A DNA stretch of 6,333 bases from Acidimicrobiales bacterium (GCA_025358985.1 JANYHQ010000003.1:1-6333), one strand, 5' to 3'. Counted from the stretch's first letter, positions 1 through 5,169 are shown. Program-made: numbers and translations. The notes: a model not told the origin generated them from the sequence alone.

Positions 1-1
1 C

Positions 2-196
2 GTGATCGACTCCTATCCCGAGTATGAACAATTCAAGCCTGAGGGCCGCTTCGGTCACTACCTGATCATGGCCGGTGCACTCGGAGGTCGTGAGTGGACG
101 GCGTCAGGCCACCAGTTATCGGACTACGAGAACGCCTTCGGAACCGGCCAGGTGAATGTGTGGTTCGACCTCACCAACGAAAGGCAACCAGCATGA
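2..196 (+). CDS. C-terminal end of a catabolic enzyme, possibly LigB-type extradiol dioxygenase (partial, 5' end outside window)
   Basis: The frame is open from the left edge and ends at TGA 194-196, leaving 64 codons. The GTG at position 2 is probably internal, because the reading frame has no upstream boundary in the window. Visible traits are an aromatic and glycine-rich stretch (GRFGHYLIMAGALGG) and a tail with YENAFGTGQVNVWFD. These loosely recall the C-terminal part of class III (LigB/DODA) ring-cleaving dioxygenases, where a histidine and a Gly/Ala-rich helix precede the tail. The stronger argument is context: the next two genes encode an FAH-fold enzyme and an HpcH/HpaI aldolase, which follow ring cleavage in meta pathways. 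The stop codon overlaps the next start as ATGA, so the two genes are very likely translated from one mRNA. The family assignment is tentative; the existence of a real gene end here is much surer. Confidence 0.4.
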   Translation: MIDSYPEYEQFKPEGRFGHYLIMAGALGGREWTASGHQLSDYENAFGTGQVNVWFDLTNERQPA

Positions 197-1053
197 ACGC
201 CAACGTCCTCCAAGGCGAACGACAAGAGTGGCGGCGAATCCTCCACAACGGCGTCCCCCACTGGGTTCGTCCCGACGGCGAGGAGCTCGTACTCGGCGAC
301 GGCCGGCGCGTCATCGAAGCCGATGCCACATACCTGCCACCGTGCGACCCGACGAAAATCCTCTGCGTCCATCTCAATTATCCGTCTCGGGCAATCGAGT
401 TCGAGGTGAAGATGGGCTCCACCCCCACCTACTTTCAGAAGCCCACTACCGCAATGAACTCGCACCGGGGTTTGCTGCTGCGACCGGCCGACTGTCAGTA
501 CCTGAACTACGAGGGTGAAGTTGCGGCGATTGTGGGCCAGCCGATGCGCAATGTTGCGCCCGACGACACATGGTCGTACCTTGCTGGCTTCGCTGCGGCC
601 AACGACGTGGGGTGTCACGACTACCGCGATACCGACTCGGGCGGGATGTTGCGGGTCAAGGGCATGGACGGCTTCTGCCCGGTTGGCCCGGGCATCGTGC
701 GTGGAGTCGACATTCGTGAGTCGACGCTACGGACGTACCTGAACGGCGCCCTCGTACAACAAGACGCGGTTGCCGACATGACCTACGGGATCGACTACAT
801 GCTCGCCGATCTGTGCCGTCACATCACGCTGCTTCCGGGCGACATCGTGCTCACCGGGACACCTGCGAATTCGCGGCCGATGGCCCTCGGTGATGTCGTC
901 GAGGTCGACGTGGGCGGGATCGGTCGGCTCACCAACACCGTTGCCGAGATCCCTTCACCGGCGCATGCCATTGGCCATCAGCCAACCAACTCGAGACAGG
1001 TTCGAGGAGTGGCACTCGGTCCGGCGTCGCTGCGGGACGAGCTCGCCCAGTGA
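193..1053 (+). CDS. Fumarylacetoacetate hydrolase (FAH) family protein, HpaG/2-hydroxyhepta-2,4-diene-1,7-dioate isomerase-like
   Basis: This is a 286-residue enzyme starting at ATG 193, which overlaps the previous stop as ATGA. The frame is open further upstream (to 94), but that part overlaps the preceding gene, so 193 is preferred. A short N-terminal domain (about 1-50) is followed by the FAH fold from about residue 54. Expected metal ligands are visible: E107 and E109 in NYEGEVAAIVG and D138 in GFAAANDVG. K156 and D159 lie in VKGMDGFCPVGP, and the late core motif LLPGDIVLTGTPA is at 213-225. FAH-fold proteins of this size act on beta-diketo or 2-hydroxy-dienoic acids as hydrolases, isomerases, decarboxylases or hydratases, using Mg2+ or Mn2+ in the cytoplasm. 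Position between a possible ring-cleavage enzyme and an aldolase suggests the isomerase/decarboxylase or hydratase step of a meta-cleavage pathway. About 30 residues after the core form a tail without recognisable motifs. The exact substrate cannot be read from the sequence. Confidence 0.9.
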   Translation: MNANVLQGERQEWRRILHNGVPHWVRPDGEELVLGDGRRVIEADATYLPPCDPTKILCVHLNYPSRAIEFEVKMGSTPTYFQKPTTAMNSHRGLLLRPADCQYLNYEGEVAAIVGQPMRNVAPDDTWSYLAGFAAANDVGCHDYRDTDSGGMLRVKGMDGFCPVGPGIVRGVDIRESTLRTYLNGALVQQDAVADMTYGIDYMLADLCRHITLLPGDIVLTGTPANSRPMALGDVVEVDVGGIGRLTNTVAEIPSPAHAIGHQPTNSRQVRGVALGPASLRDELAQ

Positions 1054-1298
1054 GTACAATTCGAATGCCGTTGCGGCAACGTTGGGCTTACAAAGACGTC
1101 ACCTACGGGGCGTGGTGCATGATGCCGGGCGCTCTCGGTGTTGAGGTTGTTGGTCGTGTTGGCTTCGACTGGGCACTGATCGATATGCAGCACGGCTGCA
1201 TGGGCTACGAAGGTGCGCTCGACATGATCCGCGCTGCGGACATCCGCGGGCTCGCCAGCGTGGTGCGGGTGCCATGGAACGAGCCCGGGAGGGGATGA
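1050..1298 (+). pseudogene. HpcH/HpaI (class II, 4-hydroxy-2-oxoheptanedioate-type) aldolase, truncated to its N-terminal third
   Basis: The gene starts at GTG 1050, overlapping the FAH stop as GTGA; an ATG at 1065 is an alternative. The 82 residues match the family's start well: YGAWCMMPGALGVEVVGR, then GFDWALIDMQHG (37-49) with D45 and H48 of the active-site region, and SVVRVPWNEPG (70-80) with the conserved R73. Family members are about 250-270 residues long. Here the frame stops at TGA 1296-1298 directly after PWNEPG, so the acidic metal ligands and most of the TIM barrel are missing. No continuation is evident in the following 90 bases in any frame, so this is a deletion rather than a simple frameshift. 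The complete enzyme would split a 4-hydroxy-2-oxo acid into pyruvate or a similar keto acid plus an aldehyde, the step after the FAH-fold enzyme. The fragment is very unlikely to be active. Confidence 0.85.
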
Positions 1299-1379
1299 AA
1301 TTACGTGCAACTTTGATCATGGACTCGGGCGCGTTGACATCTCATTCGTCTGATAGCGCCAAGCGTGACAATTTCAACC

Positions 1380-1383
1380 GGAG
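1380..1383 (+). promoter_or_regulatory. Ribosome binding site fixing the phosphotransferase start
   Basis: GGAG at 1380-1383 stands five bases before ATG 1389. The frame also has a GTG at 1365, eight codons earlier, but that codon has no purine-rich box in front of it. This favours 1389. The 90-base gap after the truncated aldolase also holds a perfect TTGACA (1334-1339), but I see no good -10 hexamer at the right distance, so I do not call a promoter. Confidence 0.6.
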
Positions 1384-1388
1384 AAACC

Positions 1389-2393
1389 ATGACCGCTGAC
1401 GCCGTTCCGACAATTGATATGCTCGACGCGCCTTGGTTCACTACGTTGCTCCGATCCACGGGGCACCTTGCCGAGAACCGGGCCGTTGCCCAGGCAACGC
1501 CGACACGCATGGGCGAAGCCTGCGTGATGAGCTTGCTGTGGCGCGTGAAGCTCGACACCCACGGACCCATCGAGGCACCGAAGTCGCTCATCGTGAAGTC
1601 GGCCACGGATGACCCGCACCGGTTGTTCATTGCCCAAGCCGCAAAGTTCTACGCCCACGAGGTGCGCTTCTACCTGGAGCTCGCCCACAATGCGCCGGTT
1701 CGAACCCCACTTTGCTTCCACGCCGAGATCGACGCCGCAACATCACAGTTTCTCCTCGTGCTCGAAGACGTCGGTGACCTGCGCAGCGTGGACCGGCTCG
1801 TTGGATGCAGCTACGACGACGCAGTTGGGGCACTGCGGACCATCGCCCGCCTCCATGCCTGGTGGTGGAATGTGGACCTCACCGATCTTGCGACGACTTT
1901 CTTTCCAATGAATGGCCACCTCAATCAATTCGCCGTCCCGATGATCGTGGGCGAGAGCTGGGCCGCCGCGAAGAGGTTCTGCCCCGAGTTGTGGCCCGCC
2001 GATGTCACCGCATTCATGGACGGCTACCTCGACCGCGTCCCTCAGATTCTCGACGGCATCATGGGACCCAACACGCTGGCCCACAACGACTATCGGGTCG
2101 ACAACCTCCTCTGGGACGGCGACGAGATTGTGGTGCTCGACTTCCAACTCACTGCTGTGGCAAACGGCTTGGTGGACTTCGCCTTCCTCGTGGCGCAATC
2201 CCTGCCCGCCGCGTTGCGCCGGGCGCATCTCGATGACTTACTCGATATTTATTTGGCGGAACTGGCGGCCAACGGTGTCGAGCTCGACCGTGAGACGGCC
2301 CTCGACAAGTACCGGCGAGCGCTCGTCTTCAGCTTCATGTGGCCGCTCGGGATGATGGGCGGCTACGACTCGCTCGACGCTCGTAGTCGCTAG
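1389..2393 (+). CDS. APH/choline-kinase-fold phosphotransferase family protein, shortened by an early amber stop
   Basis: This 334-residue protein has the protein-kinase-like fold of the aminoglycoside/choline/small-molecule phosphotransferases. Reading from ATG 1389, K70 in LIVK is the likely ATP lysine, E91 in YAHEVRFY its likely partner, LVLEDVGD (123-130) the hinge, HNDYRVDNLLW (232-242) the catalytic loop with D234 and N239, and VVLDFQ (248-253) the metal-binding aspartate D251. All core catalytic residues are therefore present. The frame stops at TAG 2391-2393, but the next 23 in-frame codons read like a normal family C-terminus (see the tail feature), so the gene was probably once about 358 residues long. 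Because the kinase core is complete, activity may persist. The substrate is unknown; many actinobacterial relatives sit near lipid, steroid or aromatic catabolism genes and are not resistance enzymes. It is separated from the truncated aldolase by 90 bases and probably has its own expression. Confidence 0.85.
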   Translation: MTADAVPTIDMLDAPWFTTLLRSTGHLAENRAVAQATPTRMGEACVMSLLWRVKLDTHGPIEAPKSLIVKSATDDPHRLFIAQAAKFYAHEVRFYLELAHNAPVRTPLCFHAEIDAATSQFLLVLEDVGDLRSVDRLVGCSYDDAVGALRTIARLHAWWWNVDLTDLATTFFPMNGHLNQFAVPMIVGESWAAAKRFCPELWPADVTAFMDGYLDRVPQILDGIMGPNTLAHNDYRVDNLLWDGDEIVVLDFQLTAVANGLVDFAFLVAQSLPAALRRAHLDDLLDIYLAELAANGVELDRETALDKYRRALVFSFMWPLGMMGGYDSLDARSR

Positions 2394-2465
2394 CTCGCCC
2401 AGACGATGCTGAGCCGCCACCTCTCCGCCGTGAGCGACGTCGACGCGCTGGCGCTATACCAGTGA
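2391..2465 (+). other. Detached C-terminal tail of the phosphotransferase beyond the amber codon
   Basis: After TAG 2391-2393 the same frame stays open for 23 codons to TGA 2463-2465. It encodes an amphipathic helix-like stretch including LAQTMLSRHLSAV and ending in DALALYQ. Kinase-fold proteins of this group often end with a helix followed by a short D-x-x-A-L type terminus, so this reads as the lost end of the upstream gene. A single G-to-T change (GAG to TAG, Glu to stop) would explain the stop; that ancestral codon is a guess. Confidence 0.6.
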
Positions 2466-2477
2466 CGGACACAACTT

Positions 2478-2575
2478 GCGCCCGAGAGCGGGTCTCAGCT
2501 CGATTCTCCGGCGCACATGCGTCTGTCAGATGTAGAACGCGCCCCAGACCGACTGTAAGAACAACTCTCGGGCGC
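2478..2575. repeat. Long-range inverted repeat with nested smaller stems, non-coding
   Basis: GCGCCCGAGAG (2478-2488) is repeated perfectly in inverse orientation as CTCTCGGGCGC (2565-2575), an 11-bp pair with a 76-base interior. Inside it GGCGC (2510-2514) pairs with GCGCC (2539-2543), and ACAT (2515-2518) with ATGT (2530-2533). The stems are nested, so one RNA fold could use all three. It lies in the gap between the phosphotransferase and the TetR gene. It could be a folded 3' UTR or terminator region, a small structured RNA, or the remains of a small mobile element. No U tract follows either arm. Confidence 0.45.
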
Positions 2576-2594
2576 GTTGAGTGCCGCCAACTCC

Positions 2595-2620
2595 CCGTGT
2601 GTAGTGCTGACTACACACGG
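2595..2620. promoter_or_regulatory. Perfect inverted repeat, probable TetR operator
   Basis: CCGTGTGTAGT (2595-2605) and ACTACACACGG (2610-2620) are perfect 11-base inverse copies around a 4-base centre (GCTG). The size and symmetry fit a site for a TetR-family dimer. It ends about 22 bases before the proposed -10 box of the TetR gene and 33 bases before its start codon, touching the expected -35 position, which suggests autorepression. A second inverted pair flanks it: CGCCAACT (2585-2592) and AGTTGGCG (2633-2640), 8 of 8 matched but placed asymmetrically. Binding by the neighbouring protein is inferred from position only. Confidence 0.7.
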
Positions 2621-2641
2621 TGATGTTCTTGAAGTTGGCGC

Positions 2642-2647
2642 TACAGT
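2642..2647 (+). promoter_or_regulatory. -10 element (TACAGT) of the TetR gene, leaderless-type
   Basis: TACAGT fits the actinobacterial TANNNT pattern and ends six bases before ATG 2654, so transcription would start at or next to the start codon. No convincing Shine-Dalgarno box lies between it and the ATG, which agrees with a leaderless mRNA. A -35 at 2619-2624 would be poor, as is common for such promoters, and would adjoin the operator candidate. Confidence 0.5.
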
Positions 2648-2653
2648 GAGCGC

Positions 2654-3196
2654 ATGGGCTACCGGCATGCGAGTGACGAGATCCTCGCAGCGGCAATAGC
2701 AGTGGCACTCGACGCCGGTCTGGGTGGGCTCACCTTCAGCAAAGTGGGGGCACACCTCGAGATCAGCGACCGCACCGTGGTGTACTACTTCCCCACCAAG
2801 GCCGACCTCGTTACGGCCGTGGTTGGTGCGCTGGGAGCCGACCTCGTGGGCCTACTCGAGCGGGCGTTCGGGTCTCTGCCGTTGGGCCCGTCAGACATGC
2901 TGAAACGGGCGTGGCCGGTGCTCACCACCCCAACCGCCGACCGGGTGTTTGCTCTCTATTTTCAGATCATGGGCATGGCCAGCGCTGGCCAAGTCCCGTA
3001 CGTTGCACTCGCTCGCGATCTGGTGGAGGGGTGGGTGCAGTGGCTGACGCCGCGCACGTTGGGAAGCACAGCCGAAGTGCGTCATCGCCGTGCCTTGGCC
3101 ACTGTCGCTCAGATAGACGGGCTGCTCTTACTTCGACAGGTTGCTGGCAGTGATGCCGCTGATGCCGCCGCACGCGAAGTCGGCAAACGCGCATGA
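2654..3196 (+). CDS. TetR/AcrR family transcriptional regulator
   Basis: This is a 180-residue protein with a classical N-terminal three-helix DNA-binding domain. ILAAAIAVALDAG (about 10-22) is helix 1. LTFSKVGAHLEIS (26-38) and DRTVVYYFPTKADLV (39-53) form the helix-turn-helix and the conserved Y-x-Y-F-x-x-K-x-x-L signature. The remaining roughly 125 residues are a mostly helical ligand and dimer domain with no family-specific motif, so the inducer is unknown. The length is typical of the family, perhaps slightly short. The start at ATG 2654 places the signature at the usual distance from the N-terminus and fits a leaderless promoter. The perfect inverted repeat upstream suggests autoregulation. 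No divergent gene shares that control region, and the next genes on the + strand are far away, so other targets are not evident. It converges with the VapC remnant, whose end lies 23 bases downstream. Confidence 0.9.
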   Translation: MGYRHASDEILAAAIAVALDAGLGGLTFSKVGAHLEISDRTVVYYFPTKADLVTAVVGALGADLVGLLERAFGSLPLGPSDMLKRAWPVLTTPTADRVFALYFQIMGMASAGQVPYVALARDLVEGWVQWLTPRTLGSTAEVRHRRALATVAQIDGLLLLRQVAGSDAADAAAREVGKRA

Positions 3197-3219
3197 CACA
3201 CGTGGCATGTTCGAGGTAG

Positions 3220-3503
3220 TCAGGGACGAACTCGACGTCCACTCTGAGCAATGAGTACATGCGATCAGCGCGACGGTCACGACTGCGCAGGCGACGACCT
3301 CCGGCCATTGCTGCGGTACCTACAAGTTCGTCGTACGTTGCGCCGCCCGTGATTCCGAGCGTTGCGAAGCCCTCAAACAACGCCAGTTGGTCGCCTGCAT
3401 CGAGCCAGTCTCGAAGACGGCGTGGCCAGCAAGTGCCGGTCGCAGTCTCGCTACTGCAGCTAGGCAAGATGCGTGTGTGAGTCGCGTAAAGAATCCGAGC
3501 CAC
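3220..3503 (-). pseudogene. VapC-like PIN-domain toxin, broken by two out-of-frame deletions
   Basis: Three pieces of one PIN-domain protein can be followed in order. From GTG 3503 the start reads VARILYA. At 3481-3407, in another frame, comes a block with THASCLAAV and LRPALAGHAVFET, the family segment carrying the second catalytic acid (Glu). From about 3407, back in the first frame, come DQLALFEGFATLGITGGATYDEL and SRDRRADRMYSLLRVDVEFV, the C-terminal half with the third and fourth acids (the D of YDEL and of SRD). The first catalytic aspartate near the N-terminus and the segment after FET (typically FSVLTRLP and beyond) are gone. The end is also shifted: a TGA at 3220-3222 is one frame off, and the frame otherwise runs on antisense through the TetR gene. 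The intact family are ribonuclease toxins of about 130 residues. The gene follows the VapB remnant by two bases, as in real vapBC operons. No toxin can be made from it. Confidence 0.8.
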
Positions 3504-3505
3504 GC

Positions 3506-3726
3506 TCAGCGCTGGTCGGCGCCGCGAAGATCACGCACCATCTGATCAGTCAACACTGCGCCCTCGACCGACCGAAGCACGGCCAAGCCCTTGTCCTGCA
3601 CCACATTTCGTGGTCCGGTCGATCGAGGCTCCAATCGAATGGCGCGTTGCCGTCGATAGAGGCGTCTGACTCTTCGTCCGGGCGGAGCCCCAGATGGTCT
3701 CGAAGGCCCTTGGCCCCGGCATCAAC
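3506..3726 (-). pseudogene. AbrB/SpoVT-type VapB antitoxin, broken (start lost, internal gap, 2-base frameshift)
   Basis: Reading from 3726 downward, codons give VDAGAKGLRDHLGLRPDEES and then DASIDGNA, the swapped-hairpin AbrB DNA-binding domain. Family members read roughly I/V-D-A-A-G-R-V-V-V-P-K-x-L-R-D-x-L-G-L-R-P, so about five residues of the first strand (R-V-V-V-P) are missing in frame. Two extra bases at 3641-3642 then shift the frame. From 3640 the next frame continues as IRLEPRSTGPRNVVQDKGLA and ends with DQMVRDLRGADQR at stop TGA 3508-3506. This tail is the toxin-binding part typical of antitoxins paired with PIN toxins. No start codon or Shine-Dalgarno precedes the fragment; its first codons lie directly behind the stop of the broken oxidoreductase, as if a deletion joined them. 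In an intact pair the protein would neutralise VapC and repress the operon. Confidence 0.8.
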
Positions 3727-4504
3727 CCACCACTGCCGCTGCGGTACGGCCGAGGAGCGCCACTCGCCCTTCGATATGGCCATTGGCAGGAGCATTGATG
3801 GTGAAGCCGTCGATGCCGAGTGCGAGGTCAGCGGTCAGGCGCTCGCCCACAGTGTCGGGATCACCGATGATGAACCGTGCGGTCATGGCGGCGCGCTGGT
3901 CATCGGACAGGTTCGCGACATTGATTCCTCGCCGTCCGAAGAATGCTGCCAAGCCACTCTGGGCTTCTTCCATGGGCCGCCAAGGCGTCGAGCTTGCGGG
4001 GAAGATCCGTTGCTTCGGCGATGAGGTTCGACTCGTCGCCATATTGGGCCACCATGCGAAGTGTTTTGCGTTCCCCGCCACCGCCGATCATCACCGGGAA
4101 GCGCGACACCGGCGCAGGAGAGTTGATGGCATCTTTGACGCCGTACCTATCGCCATCAAGCGTGACTCGCTCACCACGTGAGAGTCCAACGATGATCTGC
4201 AGGGACTCTTCGAGCGTTTCGAAACGGTCGGTGAAGGTGCCGAACTCGATGCCGAATGCGTCGTGTTCCAGCTCGAACCAGCCGGCGCCAATCCCGAGTT
4301 GCGCACGGCCACCCGAGACGATGTCCAGCGTGGTTGCGATCTTGGCGAGCAATGCAGGATTGCGATACGTGTTGCGGGTGACCAGTGCGCTGAGTCGCAC
4401 CGTGGAGGTCTCACGGGCCAATGCCGCGTGCAGCGTGTAGCACTCCAACATGAATTGGGGATTTGGTAGCCGAGGCGGGTCCTGACCCATTCCACCATCG
4501 TTTC
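3722..4504 (-). pseudogene. Luciferase-like (LLM class) F420-dependent-type oxidoreductase, broken
   Basis: Two long homologous blocks in different frames make up this gene. From about 4472 to 3972 the frame gives LPNPQFMLECYTLHAAL, then SALVTRNTYRNPALLAKIAT, LDIVSGGRAQLGIGAGWFEL, FGTFTDRFETLEESLQII and FPVMIGGGGERKTL, all hallmarks of actinobacterial LLM F420-dependent enzymes. At the CATG around 3971-3974 this frame leaves homology, and the other frame begins MEEAQSGLAAFFGRRGIN and continues with RFIIGDPDTVGERL and LGIDGFTINAPANGH to TGA 3724-3722. Relatives have an extra segment of roughly 25-30 residues between these blocks, so an out-of-frame deletion is likely. The first 40-50 residues are also not readable in one frame; ETM at 4504-4496 in a third frame may be part of them, followed by a frameshift near 4490. 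Intact enzymes of this (beta/alpha)8 family use reduced F420 or FMN on unknown substrates. This copy cannot make a full protein. Confidence 0.85.
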
Positions 4505-4580
4505 GACGCAGCAAGAGTTTCCGGGAACCGCACCACCCGTCGGCGTCGTCTGTAGGGGGTCCATGGTTCACACCCCACAC

Positions 4581-4587
4581 GAGGAGG
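4581..4587 (+). promoter_or_regulatory. Strong Shine-Dalgarno for the secreted protein gene
   Basis: GAGGAGG ends four bases before ATG 4592. It is the strongest ribosome binding site in the window and fixes this start. Upstream, GGGGT (4556-4560) and ACCCC (4572-4576) could form a short 5-bp stem, too weak to call. Confidence 0.75.
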
Positions 4588-4591
4588 ACTT

Positions 4592-5104
4592 ATGACGTTT
4601 CGGAAATCTATCGCAGCTATGGCTGTGGTTGGATGTTCGCTTGCTGGATGGACGGGTTCGTTGGCCCTTGCCCCAGCAGCTGGTGCCGACGAATGTGCAT
4701 CGCCCCAAGAATGTGCCGCCTGGGATGGCACGCCACGCCTAGACACCATTTTGGTGACTGCTCCCCGTGAACCGGGGGGCGGTGGTGGATCCGGCGATAG
4801 CCCGAATGGATACTACGTGGGGGGAAACAAGCGCCCTCCAAATCCCTATCGGAATTGCTCATTCCGGAGCAGAGAGGGATTGATTGAAGTTCAGGTCTAT
4901 GACTTTCTCAACGTCGGCTATTACTTCGCCTACTCGCCCGGTGCCCAATACCCGAGTCGTACGAGGGCTGTTCTTCTGAGGTTGCCCGAGATGTGTGTGC
5001 CGGCGGTGGAACCGTTTCCTAGCGCATTGCTCGGAGTCAAAACAGGTGCGACAACAGCAGTGCGCAGCTGCTGTTGTCGCAGGCCTGTCGTGCCTATCCG
5101 CTGA
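4592..5104 (+). CDS. Small secreted hypothetical protein with Sec signal peptide
   Basis: I do not recognise a family. The 170-residue product starts with a basic n-region (MTFRK) and a hydrophobic stretch to about residue 28, followed by an A-x-A cleavage site (A30-G31-A32 before D33), so it is probably exported by Sec. The mature part begins DECASPQEC, has a Gly-rich linker (PGGGGGSG, 61-68), a Tyr/Pro/Asn-rich middle and a folded-looking segment from about 89 to 141. Cysteines 35, 41, 89 and 135 could make two disulfides. The last 20 or so residues change character: a Cys-Cys-Cys-Arg-Arg run (160-164) is encoded by the large hairpin at 5047-5081, so the original end may have been earlier or the hairpin may have been inserted. 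The excellent Shine-Dalgarno argues for a real, expressed gene. Base composition looks less GC-rich than in the catabolic genes. Confidence 0.65.
   Translation: MTFRKSIAAMAVVGCSLAGWTGSLALAPAAGADECASPQECAAWDGTPRLDTILVTAPREPGGGGGSGDSPNGYYVGGNKRPPNPYRNCSFRSREGLIEVQVYDFLNVGYYFAYSPGAQYPSRTRAVLLRLPEMCVPAVEPFPSALLGVKTGATTAVRSCCCRRPVVPIR
5047..5081. terminator. Large perfect hairpin, possible terminator, inside the 3' end of the secreted protein gene
   Basis: GCGACAACAGCAG (5048-5060) and CTGCTGTTGTCGC (5068-5080) are perfect inverse copies with a 7-base loop (TGCGCAG), and T5047/A5081 extend the stem to 14 pairs. There is no T tract after it, so it is not a textbook intrinsic terminator, though many high-GC actinobacterial hairpin terminators lack one. 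It ends 23 bases before the stop codon of the secreted protein gene, which is unusual for a terminator. It lies upstream of the membrane protein gene, so it could end transcription between the two genes. Confidence 0.5.
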
Positions 5105-5139
5105 GTTCAGGCTCTCTACCAAAACTAACGCAATACCCC

Positions 5140-5169
5140 TTGCGTCCACCCTGGGTTTGTCGGTACGGT
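5140..5169 (+). promoter_or_regulatory. Candidate promoter for the membrane protein gene
   Basis: TTGCGT (5140-5145) and TACGGT (5164-5169) are separated by 18 bases and would start transcription near 5176, about 30 bases before ATG 5206. Both boxes match the consensus only partly. The position after the hairpin and before the gene makes it plausible. Confidence 0.35.

Noticed and set aside
124..618. 164-codon open frame on the - strand within the FAH gene
   Set aside because: It is antisense to the conserved metal-binding region of the FAH enzyme, without motifs or start signals.
1334..1339. Perfect TTGACA as a -35 box for the phosphotransferase
   Set aside because: No acceptable -10 hexamer is found 16-18 bases downstream, so it is noted but not called.
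1295..1399. 34-codon frame from ATG 1295 preceded by GGGAGGGG
   Set aside because: The purine run is part of the aldolase codons and too close to the ATG; the peptide has no recognisable feature and overlaps the phosphotransferase start.
2967..3219. Long continuation of the - strand VapC frame antisense to the TetR gene
   Set aside because: It has no protein-like features (Arg/His-rich), overlaps a well supported gene, and is explained by loss of the toxin's stop codon through a frame change near 3220.
3473..4024. 183-codon open frame on the + strand
   Set aside because: It runs antisense over the VapB and oxidoreductase pseudogenes, has no domain signature and no ribosome binding site; the - strand homology explains the region.
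3943..4440. 165-codon Ser-rich open frame on the + strand
   Set aside because: It is the complement of the conserved oxidoreductase block, and its composition is typical of an antisense frame in high-GC DNA.
4556..4576. GGGGT/ACCCC stem upstream of the secreted protein gene
   Set aside because: Only five pairs around an 11-base loop; expected by chance in GC-rich DNA.
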